Assembly (NCBI GenBank): GCA_041485285.1
Contig: JBGPJF010000001.1
Location: 1 to 64,000, forward strand
Reading direction: 5' to 3'
Source: DATEUP01 sp041485285
GTDB taxonomy: Archaea > Thermoplasmatota > DTKX01 > DATEUP01
DNA: 64,000 nt
This document shows positions 17,495 to 24,601 of the stretch, piece after piece. The position numbers and the translations under genes were made by a program. The notes beneath the pieces are model-generated. The model was not told the DNA's origin. It did not search any database and saw only the letters and a program-made list of their open reading frames with translations. Numbering within the stretch: position 1 is the first letter of the stretch; each line of letters begins with the position of its first letter.

Positions 17495-18430
17495 TTAACG
17501 AGCCCAGAACGCCTCGAACTCTCTCAGGCGGTATTGCACCGCCTTCTCGGCCGGCCAAAAGGCTTCGCGCTCGGGCAGGTTCGGGAGCTTTTGCCCTTCC
17601 AAACGCAGGATGTGGTTGGGCTCCGCCGATTTGCGGAAGCTCTTGTCGTCGGCGATGAGCACCCGCAGTTCCTCGTCGATCGCCCACCCGTAGGCGTCGA
17701 AGAGCGCATGGTGGTTCGCGCAGAGGAGCATTCCATTTCGGACGTCCACGGAAGTCCCTCGTTTGTTGGCCGGAATGATGTGTGCCGCCTCGAGGCCGAC
17801 CATCCGCGGCCCGATGTGAAAGCCGATGTCGCAGGCGGCGCAGCGCTCACGGTAGGCAATGCGCACCTCTTGGGTGAATCGGGCGCTCCGGACCTGCCGC
17901 TCCGTTTTGGAGACTCGCTTGTCCTCGAACGCGATGAAGGGGATGTTCTCCTCCTTCGTGGGGGGCTTTTGGGGATCCATCGGGAGTCCGCGCAAGTGGA
18001 AGTGGTCGTCGTCGTACCCTTCGACAAGGGCCAACCCGAGAACCTCGTAAGCCGCCTTGCCGCCCACCGCCGGTGCCTGCCTGAGGACGGCAATCGGCAC
18101 CTCGTCGTCCATGTTTCGCTTGAGCCCTTTGTTGGTCGGGAGATTCATGTCGGGTTTTCCGCCACGGCCCTCAGGCGAGTATCGATACGACCACGTCCCG
18201 TCGGCGGCGTTTCGCTCTGGCTCCTGGTCTGGATACGGGCCGTTCATCGTCTCGCGAACCCAAAGCGCGTGGCTTGACCCCGATGGCTTGTAGATGCCCA
18301 TCTGAGCCTTGAATCCGTCAAGTTCCTCGCGCAGTTTTTCGCTGGTGAGCGTTTCGCCAATATGCGCGCGGAGCCAAAGAAGTTGGAGCCGGTGGCGATT
18401 GTCCTTCACTTTGTCGACTGGGTCGGGCAT
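17495..18430 (-). CDS. HNH endonuclease with N-terminal accessory domain
   Basis: Predicted nuclease of 311 residues. The HNH core is at the C-terminus: Cys pair in YRERCAACD, then LEAAHIIPA (first His), VRNGMLLCANHHALFDA (Asn and His-His). The N-terminal 200 residues hold a helix-rich start and a beta-rich segment around YSPEGRGGKPDMNLPTNKGL that I cannot assign. In related restriction-type HNH enzymes this place is often a modified-base reader (family knowledge, not shown here). The ATG at 18430 is preferred to a TTG four codons upstream. No methyltransferase is adjacent, so a type IV-like restriction role is a guess. Confidence 0.75.
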   Translation of the reverse strand: MPDPVDKVKDNRHRLQLLWLRAHIGETLTSEKLREELDGFKAQMGIYKPSGSSHALWVRETMNGPYPDQEPERNAADGTWSYRYSPEGRGGKPDMNLPTNKGLKRNMDDEVPIAVLRQAPAVGGKAAYEVLGLALVEGYDDDHFHLRGLPMDPQKPPTKEENIPFIAFEDKRVSKTERQVRSARFTQEVRIAYRERCAACDIGFHIGPRMVGLEAAHIIPANKRGTSVDVRNGMLLCANHHALFDAYGWAIDEELRVLIADDKSFRKSAEPNHILRLEGQKLPNLPEREAFWPAEKAVQYRLREFEAFWAR

Positions 18431-18498
18431 TTGCGCGCCCAAGATTGCCGCCGGCGCCGAATGAAGCTATGGGTGGCGGGGGCCCGCCAAGACGGACG

Positions 18499-18795
18499 CT
18501 ACGGACCGCGCTCCGGAACGATTGACCGCTGATGAGACACTCTTGCGCCGCTGAAGCGGAACTTCATGAGGTGGATGCGGCTCCTGGGTGCGGTGATTCC
18601 TTGCTCCGTTGCCCAAATCGTGACGATGGAAAGCACACCGCTCCAGAAAAAAACGAGTTCGTGTTGCTCGCGCTCGTTCGAGTGGGGCCGGAGTTTGGGT
18701 TCAAGCGTGTTCAGAACCACTTTCTCGACGACGTTCTGTGCTGGACATGCGGCGAACCCGCCGATGGCGTGCGAGATTGGCCGTGACAAATTCAC
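18499..18795 (-). CDS. hypothetical protein downstream of the leuD fragment
   Basis: 98-residue frame with plausible codon use and one hydrophobic stretch (LVFFWSGVLSIVTIWA, about residues 48-63), possibly a membrane helix. No family is recognised. The GTG start overlaps the TGA of the leuD fragment as GTGA (18792-18795), the same coupling pattern used by several real gene pairs here. It has no separate ribosome-binding site. An overlapping frame on the other strand (18532-18786) has poorer codon use and was not preferred. Confidence 0.35.
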   Translation of the reverse strand: MNLSRPISHAIGGFAACPAQNVVEKVVLNTLEPKLRPHSNEREQHELVFFWSGVLSIVTIWATEQGITAPRSRIHLMKFRFSGARVSHQRSIVPERGP

Positions 18796-19040
18796 GCCGC
18801 CCGCGCCGCCAGCGTCGTCTGCGTGACCTCAACCAGCCCGCCCTGCTTCAGGATGTGCTGGATGTTCGGAGGCAGGGCCTCGGCCTTGCGGCTCTTGCCG
18901 CTCGTCACGTTCTTCACGACGCCCGAGTCGATGTCGGCCTCGAGCTCGTCGCCGTCCTTGAAGGCCGCATGGATCCCCCGGCACACCATCACCGGCAGCG
19001 CGATCTTGATCGCGTTGCGGAAGAAGATCGGGGCGAAGGG
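18792..19040 (-). pseudogene. 3' fragment of a second leuD
   Basis: The frame encodes a close copy of LeuD residues 96-179 (from FAPIFFRNAI through NIQHILKQGGLVEV). Only about 7 differences occur in the first 72 aligned residues. The 5' half, including the GGHNFGCGSSRE active-site region, is absent; the open frame upstream (to 19214) is unrelated. DNA identity to the intact copy at 19315 is also high. It is a truncated duplicate of the neighbouring gene. The frame has remained open, which points to a recent event or retained use. Confidence 0.8.
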
Positions 19041-19127
19041 CGCCGGGGGCCCTACGCAAGTCCGACGGCGGTGATCTAGACCGGCCACGACGCGTGCGAG
19101 GCCCAGGTGGGCCTCGGCTGAGCACCA

Positions 19128-19192
19128 GATTCTGTGGTAGTCGTAATTACCACGGAATCGAATCTGTGTTAAGCACACCCGCCACAGATTCG
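19128..19192. repeat. two adjacent inverted repeats sharing a GAATCTGTG-type motif
   Basis: The first has 12-base arms at 19128-19139 (GATTCTGTGGTA) and 19148-19159 (TACCACGGAATC), with one G-T pair and an 8-base loop. The second has perfect 10-base arms at 19159-19168 (CGAATCTGTG) and 19183-19192 (CACAGATTCG). The four arms are variants of one motif. They lie in the 274-base gap between the leuD fragment and leuD, which otherwise shows no gene. Confidence 0.7.
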
Positions 19193-19314
19193 GCGCAGGC
19201 TCGCTGAAAGTCACCCATGGTTGCCCGGCCTGTCGAGAGTGGCTGCCCCGATCTGGTACCAGCGCACGAGGTCTTGCTGAACCCGCCGCGGGCCGTGCGC
19301 CCCCCCCATAGGGC

Positions 19315-19854
19315 TCAAGCGCGGGCGGCGCTTGCGGCCGCCAACTTCATCCTCGTAACCTCAACGAGCCCGCCCTGCTTCAGGATGTGCTGGATGTTCG
19401 GCGGCAGCGCTTCGGCCTTGAGGCTCTTGCCGGTCGTGACGTTTTTCACAACGCCCGTGTCGATGTCCACCTCAAGCTCGTCCCCGTCCTTGAACGCGGC
19501 GTGGATCCCCGGGCACACCATCACGGGCAGCGCGATGTTGATCGCGTTGCGGAAGAAGATCCGTGCGAAGCTCTCGGCGAGCACGACCGAGATCCCGACG
19601 GCCTTGATCGACACGGGCGCCGACTCGCGCGAGGAGCCGCAGCCGAAGTTGTGGCCCCCGACGATGACATCACCCGCTTTCGCCTTCTTCGTGGCCCAGT
19701 CGGGGTCGTAGCCCTCAAGGCAGTGCTTGGCCAGCTCCGTCCGGTCGAGCACCGTGAGGTACTTGCCCGGCATGATCTGGTCCGTGTCGATGTTGTCGCC
19801 GAGGAGGTGGACACGGCCCCTGTACTGAATCTGGAACTTCGACTCGTCGGCCAT
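19315..19854 (-). CDS. leuD: 3-isopropylmalate dehydratase small subunit
   Basis: Small (swivel) subunit of isopropylmalate isomerase, which interconverts 2- and 3-isopropylmalate with LeuC. 179 residues, typical of archaeal LeuD. Hallmarks are GDNIDTDQIMPGKYL (about residues 19-33) and the substrate-recognition loop GGHNFGCGSSRE (about 66-77). It begins 9 bases after leuC stops, so they form an operon. The same family includes homoaconitase and related Ala/Lys-pathway enzymes. Nearby leuB and a LeuA-family synthase favour leucine. Its 3' half is duplicated at 18792-19040. Confidence 0.9.
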   Translation of the reverse strand: MADESKFQIQYRGRVHLLGDNIDTDQIMPGKYLTVLDRTELAKHCLEGYDPDWATKKAKAGDVIVGGHNFGCGSSRESAPVSIKAVGISVVLAESFARIFFRNAINIALPVMVCPGIHAAFKDGDELEVDIDTGVVKNVTTGKSLKAEALPPNIQHILKQGGLVEVTRMKLAAASAARA

Positions 19855-19863
19855 CGTGCCACC

Positions 19864-21156
19864 TCACACTGCGGGGACCACGACGCGCTTCTTGAGCTTG
19901 CGCGGGTCGGTGATTTCGCCGTAAAGCGCCGAGGCCGCAACGACAGCGGGCGATGCGAGGTACACCTGGCTCTCGCGGTGGCCCATTCGCCCGGGGAAGT
20001 TGCGGTTCGAACTGGAGATCGCGACTTCGGTCTTGCCGATCTTGCCGATGTGGCCGCCAAAGCACGCGGAGCACGACGACTCGGTGAAAACGGCGCCGGC
20101 GTCCACGAAGATCTGCACGAGCCCCTCCTTGAGCGCCTGGTTGTAGATGGAGGTCGACGCCGGAGAGATGAGGACGCGGCAGCCGGGCGCGACGGTCTCG
20201 CCCTTGAGGAACGCCGCGGTGATGCGCAGGTCTTCGATGCGTGCGTTCGTGCACGAGCCGACGAAGGCCTGGTCGAGCTTGACGCCGACGACTTCGCTGA
20301 TGTCCTTGACCTTGTCCGGCGAATTGGGGCAGGCAAGCTGCGGCTCCATGCCCGTGACATCGAACTCGACCTCTTCTTGAAACACGGCGTCTTCGTCGGA
20401 GACCGGGAACGGGTCGGCCATCTCGCGCCGGTAGCGGCCCCTCAGGTAGTCGCGGACGATCTTGTCGCCGGCGATGATGCCCGTCTTGGCGCCAAGCTCC
20501 GTAGTCATGTTGCAGATCGTGAGCCGGTCGTAGACGGGCATCCGCTTGATCGTCTCCCCCGTGAACTCGAGGGCTTTGTAGCGGCCGCCTTCGCAGGTGA
20601 GGAGCTTCGCGGTGCGAAGGATGACATCCTTCGCGTAGACGTGCTCGCCGAGCTTGCCCGAGATTTCGATCTTGAAGTTCGTGGGCACGCGCATCCACAG
20701 CTCGCCGGTCGCCCATACCGATGCGATCTCCGTGGGCCCCACGCCCGCGGCGAACGCGCCAAGCCCGCCGCCCATGTTCGTGTGCGAGTCGGAGCCGATG
20801 ATGACATCGCCGGGGCCTTCCCAGCCCTCTTCCGCGAGCATCTGGTGGCAGATGCCGTGGCGGCCGATGTCGTAGAAGTGCTTGATCCCGACTTCCTTGA
20901 CGAACTTACGGATGTCCACATGCATCTGCACCGCGCCGTCGGTGGAGGCCGGCACCCAGTGGTCGAGGACGACCATCACGCGCTCGGGGTCCCAGACCTT
21001 GGTCGCGCCCATCTTGCGGAACTGCGGCGCGGCCTGCGCGGTGGCCTCGTGGCCCATCGCGGTGTCGACCCGGACATCGAGGATGTCGCCCGGCTTCACA
21101 TGCGTTTTGCCCGAGTGGGACGCGAGAATCTTCTCGGCGAGCGTCATTCCAGCCAT
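19864..21156 (-). CDS. leuC: 3-isopropylmalate dehydratase large subunit
   Basis: Catalytic [4Fe-4S] subunit of isopropylmalate isomerase, 430 residues, the archaeal/short LeuC type. Cluster cysteines are visible in FVGSCTNARI (about residue 303) and SSCSACFGGHIG (about 363 and 366). Substrate/active-site motifs include GSDSHTNMGGGLGA. The ATG at 21156 opens the family-typical TLAEKILASHSG start. An AT-rich ATTACTTAAG about 65 bases upstream on the minus strand is a possible promoter, giving a leader of about 40 bases. It forms an operon with leuD. Confidence 0.9.
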   Translation of the reverse strand: MAGMTLAEKILASHSGKTHVKPGDILDVRVDTAMGHEATAQAAPQFRKMGATKVWDPERVMVVLDHWVPASTDGAVQMHVDIRKFVKEVGIKHFYDIGRHGICHQMLAEEGWEGPGDVIIGSDSHTNMGGGLGAFAAGVGPTEIASVWATGELWMRVPTNFKIEISGKLGEHVYAKDVILRTAKLLTCEGGRYKALEFTGETIKRMPVYDRLTICNMTTELGAKTGIIAGDKIVRDYLRGRYRREMADPFPVSDEDAVFQEEVEFDVTGMEPQLACPNSPDKVKDISEVVGVKLDQAFVGSCTNARIEDLRITAAFLKGETVAPGCRVLISPASTSIYNQALKEGLVQIFVDAGAVFTESSCSACFGGHIGKIGKTEVAISSSNRNFPGRMGHRESQVYLASPAVVAASALYGEITDPRKLKKRVVVPAV

Positions 21157-21252
21157 TCTGATTGCCTACTTGCCAGGGGTGATTCTTGAGGCCTGTTTTT
21201 GGCACAACGCTTGTCGCTTAAGTAATCTGCCCCAAAGGGAAAAAACGCCTGG

Positions 21253-21414
21253 CTAGACCGCCTTGATTTTCTTCTTGACTTCCGCCTCACCGATGGTCTG
21301 CCCGTGCTTCTTCCTTACAAGCAAGGTGGACAACTCCACGACCTCGCCCTCGTCGTGGCTGCCGATGAGGACACCGCAGTCGCGCTCCAACTTGAGCGTC
21401 TGCGCTGGCTTCAC
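21253..21414 (-). CDS. DUF1059-like small protein (degenerate Cys pattern)
   Basis: Small 53-residue protein. It aligns by eye with the DUF1059 protein at 23040: RDCGVLIGSHDEGEVVELST parallels CTCGFVVKSHDHKEVAYFAV, followed by the same basic HG/HK segment and a final charged helix. One Cys of the CxC pair is missing (Arg-Asp-Cys), so any metal site may be altered. The GTG start lies 14 bases after the flavin oxidase stop, so the two are probably co-transcribed. Function of this family is unknown. Confidence 0.55.
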   Translation of the reverse strand: MKPAQTLKLERDCGVLIGSHDEGEVVELSTLLVRKKHGQTIGEAEVKKKIKAV

Positions 21415-21427
21415 CCCACGGCCCCCG

Positions 21428-22867
21428 TCAGTCGGCCGGCTTGATGTTCTGGTTCGCCCGGAAGAAGTTTACGGGGTCCCACTTCTTCTTGACGCTGCGC
21501 AGCCGCGCGTGGCTCTCCTTGTAGGCGTCGCCCATCCGCGACTGCACTTCGTCCTCGGTCAGGAAATTCACATACACGCCTCCCGTCGAGAATGGCCGAA
21601 TGGCCGTCCACGTTTCGCGCGCCCACGCGATGTTGGGGTCGCCGAGGCCTTCGTCCCAGGCCGCTTGGATGTTGAGGTTGAAGGCTGCATCGCGGTTGCC
21701 CACGGCCGTGGCGTCGGCGGGAAATTCCGCGATGGCGCCGCCAACCTGGAAGAAGGCCATCAGGCAGTGCGGCGTGGGGACGAGCTTTGCGCGTTCCAGG
21801 AACTTCTCGACGAGGCCGTCGGAGATCTCGGCCACCCACTCGGACTTCCAGTAGTAGTGGCGGCCGTTCGGCTGCGTGCCGTCGAGCAGCATCTGGAGGT
21901 CGGCGTAGTTGCGCTCCATCAGGATGTCCGCGACGGGCTTGCCAAACGCCTTGAGGGGCGCGAGGTCCTTGACCGCGGCGTCGAGCGAGCCTGTGTGGCA
22001 GGCGAGAATCCCGGCCACGAGCTTGCCGTGCCAGTCCTTGGGCACCCACGGTGCCGGCGGTGCCCTTCGGGCGAGGAACACGAGCGTGAGCTCGCGCGGA
22101 GCCTTGGCGGCCATCTCGCGGTAGAACTGTAGGACTTCCTTCGCATGTTCGAAGGAATAGAGCATGATGCCGCCCCACACGCGGGGACCCACATGGTGGA
22201 GCTTGAACTCGAACGAGGTAACGACACCGTAATTCCCGCCGCCGCCCCGCACGCCCCAAAAGAGGTCGGCGTTTTCGCTCTCGCTTGCGCGGACGACGCG
22301 GCCGTCGGCGGTGACCACCTCAGCCGATAGCAGGTTGTCGGAGGCCCACCCGTACTTGCGCGTGAGGTAGCCGAACCCGCCCCCGAGGGTGAGGCCCGCG
22401 AGCCCCGTCAGGGATACGAACCCCATGACCGTTGCAAGGCCGTGGACCTGCGTCTCACGGTCGAGGTTCCCCAGCGTGCACCCGGCCTGGGCCGTGGCGC
22501 GCTTTCCAGCGACATCCACGACGACGCCCTTCATCGCGGTGAGGTCGATCATGATTGCGTCGTCCCACACCGCCATGCCGGCGATGTTGTGGCCGCCGGC
22601 GCGAACGCAGATCAAGAAATTGGATTCTCGCGCGAACCGCACGGTTTCGAGTACGTCGGCCGTGCCGGAGGCCCTCACGACGAGCGTGGGCTTGCGGTCG
22701 ATCATCCCGTTCCAGATGGAGCGGGACTGCGCGTAGGCGGGGTCGGAGGGCAAAAGCACGGGGCCACGCACGCGCGCGCGCAGCTTGGCAAGGGCCGCGT
22801 CGTCCAAGGTGGTCGTCGAGCCGTCGAGTGTCTTTACACGGATTCCTGAAACTTGCGCCGTTGACAT
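21428..22867 (-). CDS. FAD-linked oxidase, berberine-bridge-enzyme-like
   Basis: Flavoprotein oxidoreductase of about 479 residues. The PCMH-type FAD-binding domain contains RAGGHNIAGMAVWDD, whose His is the usual site of covalent 8-alpha-histidyl FAD. It also contains GLTLGGGFGYLTRKYG and LFWGVRGGGGNYGVVTSFEF. The C-terminal BBE segment ends YKESHARLRSVKKKWDPVNFF, just before the stop. The substrate is probably a sugar, alcohol or phenolic. Two starts are possible: GTG at 22891, 11 bases from the start predicted by a CTTATAC box at about 22929, or ATG at 22867. I report the ATG. DUF1059-type genes flank it on both sides. Confidence 0.85.
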   Translation of the reverse strand: MSTAQVSGIRVKTLDGSTTTLDDAALAKLRARVRGPVLLPSDPAYAQSRSIWNGMIDRKPTLVVRASGTADVLETVRFARESNFLICVRAGGHNIAGMAVWDDAIMIDLTAMKGVVVDVAGKRATAQAGCTLGNLDRETQVHGLATVMGFVSLTGLAGLTLGGGFGYLTRKYGWASDNLLSAEVVTADGRVVRASESENADLFWGVRGGGGNYGVVTSFEFKLHHVGPRVWGGIMLYSFEHAKEVLQFYREMAAKAPRELTLVFLARRAPPAPWVPKDWHGKLVAGILACHTGSLDAAVKDLAPLKAFGKPVADILMERNYADLQMLLDGTQPNGRHYYWKSEWVAEISDGLVEKFLERAKLVPTPHCLMAFFQVGGAIAEFPADATAVGNRDAAFNLNIQAAWDEGLGDPNIAWARETWTAIRPFSTGGVYVNFLTEDEVQSRMGDAYKESHARLRSVKKKWDPVNFFRANQNIKPAD

Positions 22868-23039
22868 CTTCTCAAATCCCGCGCCCGCCACGCGCCGACG
22901 CTACGCCTGAAAAGGCCCACCGCACGTATAAGGGGGTTTGTCACGCCCCGTGGGGCGGTCCGTCAGATTCTGTGCGGCGGGGCCCTGCCCGTGCTCTTTG
23001 CTCGCCTCGACCCGCGGCAGGCCAAGCAGCGCGAGGGCT

Positions 23040-23186
23040 TCAGTCGTCGGTCATCATGCCGTTCGCGGCATCGAGCGTGAGTTCCTGCTTGTGCTTGTCG
23101 CGGACGTGCGCGACGGCGAAGTACGCGACTTCCTTGTGGTCGTGGCTCTTCACAACGAATCCGCAGGTGCAGATGATCTTCTTCAT
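23040..23186 (-). CDS. DUF1059 family small protein
   Basis: 48-residue protein with the DUF1059 pattern: start MKKIICTCGFVVKSHD, acidic/His-rich middle, AVAHVRDKHKQELT, and a short acidic C-terminus. The CxC and His residues could bind a metal (inference). The ATG is chosen because homology begins exactly there; the open frame upstream is unrelated Pro/Arg-rich sequence. A minus-strand CTTAAAAG at about 23253 is a plausible TATA box with a leader of about 40 bases. It lies upstream of the flavin oxidase on the same strand. Confidence 0.75.
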   Translation of the reverse strand: MKKIICTCGFVVKSHDHKEVAYFAVAHVRDKHKQELTLDAANGMMTDD

Positions 23187-23348
23187 TCCGGTAGTGGTGG
23201 CGACAGTTTTGTCCAGGGGAATCCCTCGGCCTGGGGGCGGCGTGTTGGCTTTTAAGGGCGCCTCCCCGAGTCTTGGGCGGTGAGAGGGACGCGGGGTGCG
23301 GGTTCCGTCCTGCCCACCGTACATCCTCGCCGCTAAGAGCGTCACCCT

Positions 23349-23792
23349 TCATGGGATTCCAAGGGCGGCAATCACCTCAGCGGTGGTCACGACTGGCACG
23401 GGCGCCTTTGCAAGGAGCTCCTTGTCCTGCGTCCACAGGGTAGCGCTAAGCGCGAGCGCCGCGGCCACATAGGGGGCATCGAGCGGATTGCCTTTGCCCA
23501 AGATTGCCTCCGCTTGCGCCAATCGCTTGCGGATAATCGCCAGGGGGACCTCGCCGATCCGGTCGCGCAGCGCATCGAGAAGGAGATCGAAGGCGGCTTC
23601 CGTCGCCCTGCTCTTGGCCAGCAGGTGCGCTCGGTTCCGATCAAACTCCGACCACATCGTCGCGGGGGTGTAGAGGTCGAGTCCGCCGTAGAGCAGCAAG
23701 CGCCGCGTTGTCCCGTCGCGCAGGAGCGCGCCAAAGAGGATGTTGGCGTCCACGACGACGCGCCCGTCGAGTCGGGGGTGGCGGGCCGTCAT
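23349..23792 (-). CDS. PIN-domain toxin of a VapBC-type module
   Basis: Predicted ribonuclease toxin, 147 residues. Acidic residues: Asp15 in RVVVDANILFGALL, Glu in TMWSEFDRNRAHLL, Asp in GNPLDAPYVAAALAL and in LWTQDKELLAKAP. The ATG overlaps the antitoxin stop by 4 bases (ATGA), so the longer frame upstream is not used. Antitoxin-first order, tight coupling and a palindromic operator before the antitoxin fit a VapBC module. It is sequence-distinct from the orphan PIN protein at 6679. Confidence 0.85.
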   Translation of the reverse strand: MTARHPRLDGRVVVDANILFGALLRDGTTRRLLLYGGLDLYTPATMWSEFDRNRAHLLAKSRATEAAFDLLLDALRDRIGEVPLAIIRKRLAQAEAILGKGNPLDAPYVAAALALSATLWTQDKELLAKAPVPVVTTAEVIAALGIP

Positions 23793-24013
23793 GCCTTTCG
23801 GACTTCGCGCAGCAGGCGTTCCTTCGCCCTTCGCGTGAGGCGGTCGACGTCGGCTTGGGTGAGCTCCGACGCGGCGAAGGCGGCGTCGATCGCGTGGAGT
23901 TCGCGTAGCCTGCGGCGGATCGCTTGGCGCGCCACCTCGCTCCACCCGATCTCGGGGTGGGCTTTGACCCAACGGGCGGTCTCCTCGTCGAGCGCGAGGG
24001 TGATATTGGGCAT
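23789..24013 (-). CDS. ribbon-helix-helix antitoxin of a VapBC-type module
   Basis: 74-residue protein with a ribbon-helix-helix-like N-terminus (NITLALDEETARWVKAHPE, then WSEVARQAIRRRLREL) and a charged C-terminal helix that would wrap the toxin. Such antitoxins bind their own promoter as dimers. The ATG lies about 25 bases from a TATA-like box embedded in a perfect 8-2-8 palindrome (24023-24040), strongly suggesting autorepression. The stop overlaps the PIN toxin start. Confidence 0.82.
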   Translation of the reverse strand: MPNITLALDEETARWVKAHPEIGWSEVARQAIRRRLRELHAIDAAFAASELTQADVDRLTRRAKERLLREVRKA

Positions 24014-24022
24014 GAATGCGGA

Positions 24023-24040
24023 ATATGTGAACTCACATAT
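24023..24040. promoter_or_regulatory. palindromic operator over the VapBC-type promoter
   Basis: ATATGTGA-AC-TCACATAT, perfect 8-base arms, lying 10-27 bases before the antitoxin ATG and covering its TATA element. Placement and symmetry suit binding of the RHH antitoxin dimer. Confidence 0.75.
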
Positions 24041-24084
24041 CTAGGCTCGCTCCAAAAGACGGGAGAGCGGCCGTCGCGAGCCCC

Positions 24085-24465
24085 TCACGGCGCCGTCTTC
24101 TGCAGCCTTGAAGCCTCAAGGAGGATCCTCGACACCTCGACCGCCTGCTCGCTGAAGAACTTCAACTCCTCCGACCGCGGCTGGCCGGGGAAGGTCAACT
24201 TCGCTACCTGCTCGGCGTATTCGCCCGCGACGTCGAACGGCGCATCGAGCCCTTGCGCGTGCCCGGTGAGCACGGCCCCGATGTAGCGCGACAGCTTGAC
24301 TTCGCACTCCGCGATGGCGGCGCGCATCTCCACGTACTCCCGCACCGGCGAGGGGTTGGGCGGCACGCGCCCCGTGTGCTCCTCCCACCGGTTGCGCAGC
24401 CGCTCGACGTCGTTGCTGCGCTGTTCGCCCGGGCTGCGGGCCGCCTTCTGCCGGAAGAGCGCCAT
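24085..24465 (-). CDS. hypothetical helical protein
   Basis: Unrecognised protein, 126 residues, predicted largely alpha-helical with many Glu/Arg/Lys (for example VERLRNRWEEH, MRAAIAECEVKLSRYIGAVL, EELKFFSEQAVEVSRILLEA). There is no signal peptide or TM segment. The ATG at 24465 is chosen because a minus-strand CATTAAGC (24487-24494) is centred about 26 bases upstream; the longer frame to 24525 runs through this box. Its own promoter separates it from the VapBC-type module that follows on the same strand. Confidence 0.6.
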   Translation of the reverse strand: MALFRQKAARSPGEQRSNDVERLRNRWEEHTGRVPPNPSPVREYVEMRAAIAECEVKLSRYIGAVLTGHAQGLDAPFDVAGEYAEQVAKLTFPGQPRSEELKFFSEQAVEVSRILLEASRLQKTAP

Positions 24466-24486
24466 CCGGGGCCCCATACCGCTGGT

Positions 24487-24494
24487 GCTTAATG
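24487..24494 (-). promoter_or_regulatory. TATA-like box of the helical protein gene
   Basis: CATTAAGC on the minus strand, about 26 bases before the ATG at 24465. Confidence 0.45.
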
Positions 24495-24601
24495 CCAACT
24501 TTGCCTGGGTGCTCCCAAGATGCAAGTCCCGGCGCGCCGCGACGCCGGCAACGCCCGGGTCCTGCGCTGAACCTTCCGGCGACCGGTCTCCGCTGAGGCG
24601 C

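Noticed and set aside
18532..18786. 84-codon plus-strand frame
   Set aside because: It overlaps the minus-strand frame at 18499-18795, has poorer codon use for this genome and no start signals.
19128..19192. tRNA-like T-arm pattern within the inverted repeats
   Set aside because: A GGAATCGAATC-like stretch resembles a T-loop, but no acceptor stem, anticodon arm or D-arm can be folded around it on either strand.
19387..21189. 600-codon plus-strand frame over leuD and leuC
   Set aside because: Antisense shadow of two certain genes; composition is Arg/His/Asp/Val-rich as expected for such shadows.
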